64,000 bases of DNA from Anisodus tanguticus. Taxonomy: Eukaryota; Streptophyta; Magnoliopsida; Solanales; Solanaceae. Both the position numbers and the translations under genes were made by a program. The stretch lies in the NCBI GenBank assembly GCA_034509755.1, contig CM067547.1:51779359-51843358 (forward strand), in the 5' to 3' direction. The notes under the pieces are model-generated. The model saw only the letters and a list, made by a program, of their open reading frames with translations, made no database searches and was not told where the DNA came from. Positions 22,145 through 33,330 of the stretch are shown in pieces (the stretch's first letter is position 1; each line of letters starts with the position of its first letter).

Positions 22145-24407
22145 TCCCATCCTTATCTGTCTAGTTTTCTTCCAAAAAGCTAGGTTAATATCATCGCTTG
22201 CCTTTTTTCAATTGACTTTGTTGATTAATCGATGATTCAATCGATAATCGTTAAATTCAAATCAAACTAACTGATATCTTATTGGTTGGTTAGTAGACTG
22301 GTATATTTTAAAACCGATAATCGACAAACCGAACCGTTAAGCATAAATATCCAACCGAACAGTCGGATAAATACCCATAGTTTCGGCAGCATGATAATTT
22401 TTGTCAAATTAAATTTAAAATTATATTCCTATCTCTTGAGATCATCGTCCTAGAATTCAGAATCCATAATCTTGATTTTTAACAAGGATTCATGTTTAAA
22501 TATTAACAATGATGATTATTTGCACTATATATTTGAGTGTAATATCATCTGTCATAGCATATTATTTATTATTTTTATAGTAAACGAACATAAGGCTATT
22601 TGACAAACTATTTTTTCAAACGACGGTAGTTCCCGGATCAACTTAGTGTCATTTCGACTTTACAAATATTATTTAAATTATATGTCATTTTCACAAAATA
22701 TTAGTAAAAGATAATATAGAAGATTTGTAAACAATATACACGATCTTTATAGGTTCATTTTCTTCTATTCAATTTATAACCATGTGTAGGAGATCATTTC
22801 CTCTCGACTATTCCACCTGAAAATGCTAGCTACCTCCCCCTTATATGAGCACTTGTAGCTTTATTCACGAAACTAATCATGTTGATAAAGAAATTACCTA
22901 GCGCTTTTGGTCTTTGTTGAGATGTTAACTTAGCCAAGTTAAGCACATATTTAATTTGGATAATAATTAATGTGATAAACATAGTACTTTTAAACATTAG
23001 TAGGTAACATGCTGCAGACAGCAAATACATGTAAATTGGTACACATCAAAATATTTTCTTTAAAGTTCTGGAAATAACATAAATAAGAAGCTGTGAATGG
23101 CAACATGAATGAAAATTTATGACATAATTGTGTTAGCATTTGGACCCATCATCTATTATTTTTTTCACCCGGGACCCTTCATTTATGACATAATTTCATG
23201 TGATCCAATCTCCTTGGAAATTAGTTTTTTTTATACATTAGTATCTAAGATTCTTTTCTTTAGTCTATGCTTCATACTCAAAGAATCTTAAATTCATATA
23301 TTTGGACCCACAAAATTTCGTTAGCATTTAGTATTCCCTTAGATAAAGAAGAGCATTCTCATTCTCAAGATTCAAGGCTATTTCATATCGGTGGCAAATT
23401 CCACTATTTCCCTAGCCCCTTACTCAACCTCAACATCTATAAAAAAAAAGCCCTATCTCCTTTTCTAAATAAGGTAAGATTTGAAGTCGTAGCTTGCTGA
23501 TTTTTCCATCATCCAATCCACAACAAATCGAATGAAAGTTAGATAAAGAAGTATTAGTAAGAACTACCACTAGACTTCTTCCTCCCTTTCTTTTCGACTT
23601 TTTTCTCTCCTTTTGTTTGTGCTACATGTCCTCATAAGATGATGTTGTAAGCTACGGGCCATAAAATTACCGACGAAGCTTAAAGCAGGCATCAAGAGCA
23701 TTGAAGGGGGATATCTAATCCGATCGATTGCGTAAAGCCCGCGGTAGCAACGGAACCGGGAAAAGTATACAGAATATGCACTTAGTCATTTGAACACCCC
23801 TTAAGGAAATACTAACTTCTAGGTGAAAATAGATAATTCAGATAGATATTGAGATTTGGTCATCCAACACTTAATAAGGGAAAGTCTGAAAAAGTAAGGT
23901 TAATTCATTCTTGATTTTATAAGTGAATAGTTTTTTTGACTCAAAAAATAAAGATCAAGTAGACTCTCTTTTTTATCCAAAGGAGTATATATTTACTCGA
24001 GATACAACCAAAACTTTAAATCTAAATATGGCAATCATTTTTAATGGATTTTGATTCTATCAAAATCCTCAAATTATGCATAGAGGCTGTAAAAGTGGTC
24101 ATGATCTCATAAATTAATCATCTAAACTCATTTTTTAAAAATTAATCATCTAAACAAGTTACCTCCAAAAGTTGTAAATTTGTTAAAAGGATATATAGAG
24201 AGGATATGCAAAAAAAAAAAGATACTAAGTATTAATTAACTAATTAATCAATGAATTGCATGAATTATTGCAAGCCACTTCATGAACCCTATGAATAATA
24301 TGTCAGGTTAACGATTAGATCAAACTCGTACGCTAAAAATATTATAGAAGAAAAATGAAGCAAGAAAGGAAGAAAAAGACATGGATATGGCCAGGCCAGG
24401 GCCAGTA
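22145..24407. other. AT-rich intergenic sequence
   Basis: No gene seen. At 22190-22385 lies the partner of the 14930-15140 repeat fragment (AACCGAACCGTTAAGC motif). The rest has poly-A/T runs and short open frames without recognisable domains. Confidence 0.45.
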
Positions 24408-26630
24408 GGCCTCATTTGTTTGCACTTAATGGAGGTCTGAATATTAATTATTCAGGTTCAACTCATTAAGTGCATTTGATTTACAAGTCTGAATCTTAAT
24501 CATTCAGATATCCCATTAAGTTCATTTTTTTATTTTCTTATGAAGCCTCTTAATGGGTCTGAATGAAATAGATCTGCAACAGAGTTTTAACACCATTCAG
24601 TCTCATTTAAAATAATACGTATTATTTCACAAAAAAAATTCACTACTTCTCTTTTCATCAAAAATTTCACGCCTCTAGCTATCCTTTCTCAATCAAATAT
24701 TATCAAGAACTCTTGTAGCCGCAAATATTAATTGATTAACTACAACAACAAGATCATTTTCTTGAATCTATCAAAAATTGTGTTTGAAATCCTATGTATA
24801 GACCCAGTTCATGATATATTTTACACAAAAAAAATTAAAATGGGGAATCCATCTTATCAATAAAATCTCTACCTTCACTTCTCAATCTTTGAAAGATCGG
24901 AATGACTTTATAAATTAGTGTTTCTCGAGATAATAACAACGAATTTAAAAAACTTGAATACTACATAACCCTCTAATAAAATTTGAAACTAAATACCAAG
25001 CTTCAAGAAACAACAAAAAATGCTCAGAAATTATGTCAAGTATTGAAAAGTTTTCTCCTTTTTATCTTATTTTAATAAAGTTTCTTACTAAAAAACATCT
25101 TGTGGGATTCAACCATAAAAGTTCTTTTTAAATCAATTTCAGTTGATAGAGAAAAGTTCATCATTTTAATAATATGCACAAATTCTTAAAAAATTTCTTG
25201 TTACCTTGTTACAATATTTTTCTATATTGATATAACTTTTATTTGCTTTCAGATGTTAAAATTTTATCTTTGTAGAAAAAAAAGAGATAGTTCAAATTTC
25301 TAATAAAACACAAATATTCAAAATATTATTTTCTATCAAAAATATTATTTTGCTGAAATGAAAATTTTATAATATTTTATTGATATAGTGATTAATTTCA
25401 TATGCACATTGTTGGTTACAATGGTGCAGGAAACAGAAATAAGTAACTGCTAAATATTACAACAAACTGAAATTACAATAAACTTGAACAAGAAACTGGA
25501 ACAGTTTTTGGTATGCTGAGTCGAGTGATTGCACTCTGTCTTTAAGACAATATTCCCCCTATGTATCATTTCTACGTCCTAGACAATTGTCTCCCAAGAT
25601 AAAACAACAAATGAACAAATGAGCAAAGGAAACTCAAGTGCTACCGTGAAGAATTTTGAGTAATGAAATGATGCTGGAAGGTAGTAGGAAGAACTGATTT
25701 CGTTTGTATGTTTCTGTGTGTCTCAACAATTGTGTAAAGGGTCCTTTATATAGGTTGAAGGAGAGGCTTACCAACTGCCCACATAATTGTTGTTACTGGC
25801 CAAGTAATGGCATTATGGATGTAGTAATTCACCAAAATAAATGGTGAATTGATGTGCAACGGATTGGCATTTAGGAAGAGTAATTCAGCCAAAATAAATG
25901 ACTGAATTGAGTGCTGGTTGACGTTCCGAAACCACAAAGTTCTCTGCCCAATTTGACTTTCTTGAAACTTCAGGGACCAAACTGTACATATGAATAATTC
26001 TGATCCAAAAAGATAATATCAGAAGAAGCACAGCCCACAGCCCCGAGCCCCGAGACCCGGACCGGACGGGCGGGGGGCGGCGGCGCGCGTGTGGGCTTTC
26101 CTCGAACCGAAGCACATCTAGGTCCTCCCTCCTTTAAACACATGGGATACCCCTTGGGGTCCCAAACCCCAAGCCAACTTTGAGAATTATAAACAAAACA
26201 ATTCTTTCTTCTCCCCACCGATGAGGGAGAATTGGTCTCAATACCACACTTTTCCATGCTTCAAACACCTCACTTCGTGGACCATATATCTTTCATTTCT
26301 CAACGAAATTTGACGATCCTTGGCCCTACAGTCATCTACTTACTTAGTAGATTATGCACGTGTGAAGAACCGGATTCTCCAACATGCAGAACACTAGTGT
26401 TTAAGTCGTTAAAGTTGGTCGGACGCAACTCCCGCCAAAGGCAAATTTCCAACACACATTCAGATATTTAAAACAAACACTGATAATCATTCAGTATTCA
26501 GATTTAGAGACAACATCTTAATATTCATATATGTATTCAGATTGAGACATCTAAATTTTAATGCACATCTTAATGTTCAGATGTGTATTCAGATTCAGCC
26601 GTCTTAATCTTAATGGAAACAAATAAGGTC
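24408..26630. mobile_element. Non-autonomous DNA transposon (split by a solo LTR)
   Basis: Ends are inverted repeats: GGCCTCATTTGTTTGCACTT on the left, AAACAAATAAGGTC on the right. Sub-terminal TCTGAAT/ATTCAGA and TTAATG motifs recur near both ends in mirrored order. GTA flanks both sides (24405-24407 and 26631-26633) and could be a 3-bp target duplication. Without the inserted solo LTR it would be about 1.17 kb. No transposase, superfamily not assigned. Confidence 0.6.
25410..26454 (-). mobile_element. Solo LTR nested in the DNA transposon
   Basis: 1045 bp starting TGTTGG and ending CCAACA, flanked by a perfect 5-bp duplication CACAT (25405-25409 and 26455-26459). On the minus strand it has a TATA box (AACCTATATAAAGGACCC, about 25756-25739) and an R-like region, as in a Copia LTR. 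It has no internal domain, so it is the product of recombination between two LTRs. A GC-rich stretch at 26040-26095 lies in its U3 part. Confidence 0.85.
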
Positions 26631-26684
26631 GTAGAGTGTTATTTGTGTATTCAATCAAATTCAATAATTTTTATTAAATTCTGA

Positions 26685-26722
<38 letters not shown>
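26685..26722. repeat. Compound microsatellite (AC)14(AT)5
   Basis: Perfect dinucleotide runs, AC from 26685 to 26712 and AT to 26722. Likely length-polymorphic. Confidence 0.95.
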
Positions 26723-26723
<1 letters not shown>

Positions 26724-28674
26724 CATAAAAAAATTCACTAAATAAGTTCAAATTGTTGGAAAAATATTAGAGATGATCACATTAAGAAGAACAAATAAGA
26801 AATAAATAAAATATTATAATAACAATAAAGATAAGGTATAGTTGAAATTGGAAAAACTGGTTCAAGGCACGCTATGGATGATGATGTCTTCAGAGTAGAT
26901 TTTCGTTGCCGCCCTGGTGCAAATAGCAAAGTGACGTTCTATTCCTAAGATATAATGAACTACTCAGAAATCTTCTAATGTGCACTCAAATACAAGTTTC
27001 GGAGAACCTTTTTAATCTCTCGACTTCTTTTCTAAAAAAAAGATGCAAGAATGCATGATTTTATGTTGCAGGAACTTCTTTTCTAAGTACTGAAAATCTT
27101 CAGCAAACCCATTATTTATAAGACGTAGAAAATAACTAACACATTTTTAAAGAAAGAATGTACCCCTTAAGATTGAATGACACATTTTCACAATGAATAT
27201 GTGTATCTTTTAAAGAATGAGTAATACATTTTCATAATATATTGCGTCTTTTCAAAAAACGTGTTTAAAATTTGAATCACATCTAAAATAAATTCACACA
27301 AATAAGTGATTTCGAGCCTAACAAATTAAACAAATTATGACAGTATTTCGAACGGGAACCCATAAAATTTACGTATGGAATCCAACTCTAATCATAGCAC
27401 ATTAGTAGGAGGTAGTTGCGTAACCATCATATTTACAATTTACACAAGGCCCTTGACTAATCAGCTATCAAAATTGTTTTGCTAATGGTGCAAGTCATTT
27501 GGCTGTCCTTGTCAATCAACACAACATTTAATTTGGTTGCTATGAAGTAACTATAATATATAGCCACATATCCACAAGTTCGAGTTAAATAAGGACATTA
27601 TCCAATGTGTCGAAAGATAAAACTAACAACAAGAAAATGACCTTGTGAGTAGTGATTAATAAGTAGCCGCAACTTGAAAGTTTATCTTTTTTATTTAATT
27701 ATACAATTAATCCATCTTAAATACATATATTCTAGCACGCAATTATGTCAAAATTGATTGTTGCCAAAACATTATGACAGTTGTTCCATTAGCAGCCATT
27801 TTATTTTAAGCTTTTGTATTTTGTGCTCTTCCCCCTTTTTAGGCAAAGAATTCCTAACCTCCCACCCCCGACCCCGACCCTCCCCCACCCAACCCCCAAC
27901 CCAGATAATGCTTACATTTTCTGTATTACCATGACGGTTGGTACAGAGTTAGTCAATATCGTTATCACTTCTTCTCCGAGAGAAAAAGTTTACGATCCAC
28001 GGGCCTTCTATCTCCATGCGACATTGCTCTGTCAGGCTTTCGCTCATTGCGAAAAAATTCTCATTATGATCTCCTGAAAGAGTCTAGGTTGTGCCAGTCC
28101 TCTCTTCTTTTTTCTCTTTTCGAGAAAGGTTATTTCTTACCTTCAATGATGTTGCTTTTTTCAAATTCCTTTATGAGAATTTGATCTATTGGTATAGTGA
28201 ATATCCCTTTATATAATTAAAAGGAGACGAGGTCTTGTTTCCTCTGACCTACTAATTAAACATCTTCAAAATGACACTAATGATGACACCATTAGTAATT
28301 AATCAAACTATGAATGGACCATTATGATTGATGACACCGTGTTTAGCAAGACAATATCTTGTTGAGTCAAAACCTCTATATGTGCACTAATAGATCTGAT
28401 CATCAAAGGTAATTATTCAAACTATAAATGGACCGATATGACACTAATGAAACCTTATCAATGATAAGCTTTATTTTCAAGAAATTATATATTATTATTA
28501 AGCTAATAAATTAAATTATTAGGTCTCGCCGCCTATCATACATGCAAGAAAACTGATTTTCCAAAAGGCCTCTCGAACTAGCTAGAGAAATAACACAGAA
28601 CCGTAAATACTTACTTGCACCGTAGCGTTTATGAAATTAAAAATATTTATGAAAAGGTAATAAATGGGTACATA

Positions 28675-28855
28675 CCTCTCTATAATAGTCATTTTCTACA
28701 ATAATATTTTAATATAACAATTATGTTTTTTTGTAGAATCAATCTTTCATGTTATGTTATACTTATCACATGTTCTCTATAATAATATTTCGCTATAGCA
28801 TCCAAATAATATCTAAATAAACAACACGATTATATAGAGATTTTGACTGTATAGG
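28675..28855. mobile_element. Possible MITE with CTCTCTATAATAG end
   Basis: Left end ACCTCTCTATAATAGTC is partly mirrored by GATTATATAGAGATTTTGACTGT on the right. Inside are repeated TCTATAATAATATTT motifs. Only the end symmetry and composition support it. Confidence 0.4.
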
Positions 28856-29560
28856 ATGAACAAGGGATGTCCAGTATATTAGCCAAAGACGCCAAAACTC
28901 TGTTCATGGCAAAGGGTTGATTTTTGTTTTTTGGATTTTTCACCCAATGTTCTGTACTAGTTTTGTGGCTCTGATTAATCAAAATTCACTCTGTATAAGG
29001 TCTATTAAAAAGTAAAAGCCCTCTACTTTTTTTTCATTCTCAAAACTTCAACGGAAACTATTAGTTAAGGATGAAAGAATCATATTTTATATACCGTCAC
29101 AATCTTTGGTGGTTGGCATAGGGTCCATCACTTTAGATGTAGTATAACAACCAAAGAGAAAGGACATTTTTTTATCAAGATTCTAGGGTTAGTCTCCCCA
29201 TATTCTTCTTTATTTTAGTTTTTCACGTGGAACTCTGTACACAAGGGGACAAATAAAGTGATGTCTTATAAATTGTTAAAAAGACTTGATAGAAGTCGTT
29301 GCCTGCTGAGGCTTTTAAATTCCTCCAATTTAACCTCCAATAATTTTGCACTAATCCACAAATTTTTGTCAAGAGATAGTTTCTATTAGTTGGACAAATC
29401 TTTCATAAAGTCTATACTACTCATCTAAGAAGATGTGATGGGAACTTATTAGGAAGGGAATAAAAACTTGTACATATTTATAACACATAACACTAATTAG
29501 TGGCGCACATAGAACTTTATGCAAGTAATTATGTCGATTTTGTTAATATTGAAATAATCA

Positions 29561-29727
29561 GGGTGTTATGCGAAAACTAATAATTACAAGTATTGAACGA
29601 CGATAAATCAAACGACAGATAGAACTATACTAAAAGAGGCATACCATTTAATAGGATTTGATCAATTGATCTGCATATGGAAAACTAATATAAAAGCATA
29701 AAAGCTATTGAGAGAAAAATCTCCACC
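29561..29727 (+). repeat. Third copy of the palindrome arm
   Basis: Diverged direct copy of the right arm of the 29815-30167 palindrome: shares AACGACGATAAATCAAACGA, then GATTTGATCAATTGATCTGC and ACTAATATAAAAGCATAAAA. Nature unknown, possibly LTR-derived. Confidence 0.6.
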
Positions 29728-29814
29728 TATGCGAAACTCTCTAACGATTACACTGTGGATGTTATTGAGTTCTTGTGAAATCCAAATAAGGTAGGAAATT
29801 CAGGTTCTTGTTTT

Positions 29815-30167
29815 GGGAGAGATTAACCTCTCAATATTTTTTACGCTTTTATGTTAGTTTATGATACGTAGATCAATTGATTAAACCATATTAGAATATT
29901 ATGTCTCTTTAGTATGTTTTTCTTTATTATCTGATTTATCGTCGATCAAGGTTTTCAATTGTTAGTTTCCGCATGACGCCCTGTTGGGATCGAAATAACA
30001 TGGCATCATGCAGAAGCTAACAATTGCAAATCTTGATCGACGATAACCAAACAATAAAGAAAAACATACTAAAAGAGACATAATATTATAATATGGTTTG
30101 ATCAATTGATCTACATATGAAAAACTAATATAAAAGAATAAAAACTATTGAGAAAATAATCTTTCCC
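29815..30167. repeat. Large palindrome, 166-bp arms and 21-bp spacer
   Basis: The left arm 29815-29980 is the reverse complement of the right arm 30002-30167, with about 15-20% mismatches by eye. The arms share GATCAATTGATCTAC, ATAATATTCTAATATGG and TTGATCGACGATAA. The spacer 29981-30001 reads CTGTTGGGATCGAAATAACAT. A transcript through it would fold into one long hairpin. Confidence 0.8.
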
Positions 30168-30873
30168 TAAACAAGCTCTTTATTGACTATATTGTGGATT
30201 TTATTGTGTTATTGAATGAGAAGAAAATATATTCTATTTATAAAAGTCTAAAATTGCTCTTTCAAGAAAAGAACAGATATGATAGAACCTTTTTCTACCA
30301 AGAAATTTTTTTCTGAGTAAAACACAATTATAATGTAGAATTTAAATAAAATAGAAAATTGAGGGCAAACCCTAACAGCTTATGATTCAATTTGTAAGTA
30401 TAATTTGGCCTGAGACCATGATAGTTATAAGAATTTAATTCGTGCACCAAATTGATATGTACTTTGCCTTATTTTAAACTAGTTACCTACTATATATGTA
30501 CATATATTTTTTTTCCAGAAAAGTATGATTCACAAACATATTGTATAAGGACATTTTTCTTAAGATCTTCTGGACATCACATGTGCTGTCCTGAAAGTTT
30601 TAGATTAATGGTCAGTTTTATGTTGACAGTGTTGTACTTTTTGGTCATGCAAGTTTTGACATAAATGATCCGTCTATGATGCCATTGTGTTAGCATTTTG
30701 AGGTTAGACAAACACATATTTGTTTTTTTACCTCCAATTTCTTTGATCTTTTGAGTTAGTAATTAATAAAGAACTTTTAAGTGGTAACTCACTTTTTCCT
30801 CCGAAATGTTTGCCGTTTTATCGGCTAACGAAATCGGATGACAAATTGATTCCTTAACTAAGCGATTTGGGCC
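30168..30873. other. AT-rich intergenic sequence left of the LARD
   Basis: No gene seen. The last part (about 30780-30878) joins the sequence at 40515 if the LARD is removed. Together they may be one older LTR or promoter region (see 40515-41060). Confidence 0.4.
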
Positions 30874-30878
30874 GGAAG

Positions 30879-33317
30879 TGTCACGACCCGACCCGACGGG
30901 CCGCGACTAACCGCCCTAATGACGTCATTATACTTACCTGTCACACATAATCCAACTAACCCTTAATGAGTCTGAAATCCGGCAACATAACGTCGCAATA
31001 ACAACATATGCCGGGGTAGGCAAGCCGACAAGGCGCCTTTACCCCCGAATGCACTTTCGTCTCCGAGGAGTCACAATTAGCCAATATAAAATAACAAGCA
31101 AGCCGACAAGGCGCCACCGATAGTAACGTATATACATGGGAACACCCCAAAGACATAATACAATAACATGGTGACCCAAACAGAGTCATAACCCTTACAT
31201 ACGTACAACCCACCACTTTGTCTACGGACCTCTATAAGAAGAAGAACGACATATGACGGGACAGGGCCCCGTCGTGCCCCTAAATACAACAGAAGCTCTA
31301 AAGAGATTCGGTACCAACATGACAAAACTCTGGATCAAAGGAGCTTTCCAACCTGCTGAGTAGGAACCTAGGCCTGAGGTTCACCAAACTGAGAGCATGT
31401 ACCTGCGGGCATGAAACGCAGCCCCCCGAGGAAAGGGGGGTCAGTACGAAATAATGTACTGAGTATGTAAAACATGAAGCTGCAAAATAAATCATAAGTA
31501 GCCAACAGAAACATGAGATCAGTATAAAAATCAGGATCCAAATCCAACTGTGCCATAAACCATAAAAGTCAGCTGTGCCTTATAAACATGAGAGGCAAGT
31601 CAAGAAAAACATGCATGCCTGTCCATATACATATATATACCTGTAACGTAACCCGGCCCACTAATGCGGGACTCGGTGAATCATATCATAACCCGGCCCA
31701 TGCTGGGACTCGGTAAATCATCTCTCATCTATGGATCCATCCTACGTAACCCGGCCCTCTAGTGAGGGTCTCGGTGAACAATGCAAGGCTGTGCACGAGT
31801 CGTAACCCGGCCGGGACTCGGTGAGGTGAAGTAGTAACACTTAGCACGAGTAGATATCATGAGTGCCATGCAAGTAAAAATCATCATTTGACTCTCAATA
31901 AAATCATTACAATAATGTCATAATAAACTCTTTCTTTGAAAAATCATAGGCACTTCTCATAACAATCCTCTTTAGGAATTAAACTATATAAGAATTAAGT
32001 ACGTCCGCCGTACTTTCATTAAAGCATGCCAAAAGAAAGAAGTAAGGGTTTCACATACCTCTTAGACGAATTAATCGACTCAATATTAGCGTACGCCTCG
32101 TTTTAGAACTTCAACCTTGTTGTCGAATTTATCTAAGTTCCGCGGGTCCTTGTAAGCCCCTATGAATGCTTATCTACATCATACGGATGATTTAAATCAT
32201 AATCGACACAACATATTGAAAACAGATTCTTAGGGATATTCTAACGAACACCTTAAAGCGTAGAACCTATATTCCTTCTATATCGAAATCTATGTAGTTA
32301 AACATCCAACTCTCTTAATCCTCCTTCTTATACTACTACAATCTCCAAAACAGTACCACAATTTCACATGCAAACCCAGTAACTCCCAATTAAAGCAGTC
32401 CTAACGATACCCGACCCAAATTCGCATTTGTCGACAATCGTCTTAAGAACTAATAGCAAGAATCAAGTCCAAAACTTGTACAAACTTAGAGAATAAGGAA
32501 GATTACCTCTCTTAAATACAGATGACGAGTGTCGTCGAATCTGTCATCCCAATAGCTTCCGACAAAACTGAAACAGCACCCCAAAATCGACTTGCTCCAG
32601 AATTCTTTCGCATTCAAGGTTCTTGTAAGGCTCCTGAGTTTCTAAGCTTGTTCTTGGCTTCGATTCTACTGGAATCAAAGCCTAGAACACCTTGAATTCT
32701 CCCTCGTTTTGGTTATATGGAAGCTCCCGAAAATCCCTAATTTTTGGTCGAAAATTTCGGAAACCCATCAACTGAGCTTGCTCCTGTTGCTAGAAATGTG
32801 ACCCTTTAATCCCTCATGGGTTCTTGAAGAAGATGAAGGTTGAAGAAATGGAGTGAAGAGATGGAGAAGAGAAAAAAAAATGGAGAAGGGAGGCCCTTAT
32901 GGGCACTGTTCTCGGTCGATCGATTTGGGGCTTAGCCACCCCCAAATCGATTATAACATCTCACTTACCTACTCCCACTATAAATTGTCCCCTCCCTAAT
33001 TAATTAATCCCATAATTAATTAATTATACACACAATTAAATTTCCGGTCTCCAATTATTTAAGTCCCGACGATTACTAAAATCCTCTTATGTCAATATCA
33101 TACTTCCCGTAATAAAATACCAGTCTATACTCTCTCCGGGATACACACTTATTTAACTCCATCGTCACACTTCCTAAATTCTAAAATTATTTCGGGATCA
33201 CGCCCTTTTATATACTAATCCTCTTATTAATATACACAAGTACAACGAAATTTTCCCGGGTCCGGGTCTACTTACCTACGCTATGAGTTCAACCTATCCG
33301 AAAATACGGGCGTTACA
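30879..33317 (-). repeat. 3' LTR of the LARD (left)
   Basis: 2439 bp. Includes a four-fold repeat of a CCCGG...GGGACTCGGTGA hairpin motif at 31647-31827 and a CpG-rich outer end. The short open frames inside have no recognisable domain. Confidence 0.92.
31647..31827. repeat. Tandem hairpin motifs in the left LTR
   Basis: Four imperfect copies of GTAACCCGGCC (spacer) GGGACTCGGTGA, each able to form a small GC stem (GGCCC/GCGGG). The equivalent block in the right LTR is 38836-39014. Confidence 0.7.
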
Positions 33318-33330
33318 TCCTTCCCCCTTA
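33318..33330 (-). other. Polypurine tract of the LARD
   Basis: Minus strand TAAGGGGGAAGGA directly next to the LTR start TGTAACG. Expected plus-strand priming site. Confidence 0.85.

Larger units (their letters stand above)
26631..29560. other. Intergenic sequence with microsatellite and repeat fragments
   Basis: No gene seen. (AC)14 followed by (AT)5 lies at 26685-26722, strictly within the right flank. A C-rich stretch at 27850-27905 encodes only a proline-rich shadow frame. A MITE-like piece lies at 28675-28855. Direct imperfect repeats of CAAACTATGAATGGACC lie at about 28303 and 28427. Confidence 0.5.

Noticed and set aside
23640..23770. Possible tRNA or organellar piece (GCCCGCGGTAGCAACGGAAC)
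   Set aside because: No cloverleaf could be drawn and no organelle gene was recognised. Too short to call.
27814..28077. 87-codon plus-strand frame with a proline tract
   Set aside because: Open only because of a C-rich run. No homology recognised and no splice context.
31647..31827. CRISPR-like array
   Set aside because: Spaced repeats in a plant LTR, irregular in length and imperfect. CRISPR arrays do not occur in plant nuclear DNA.
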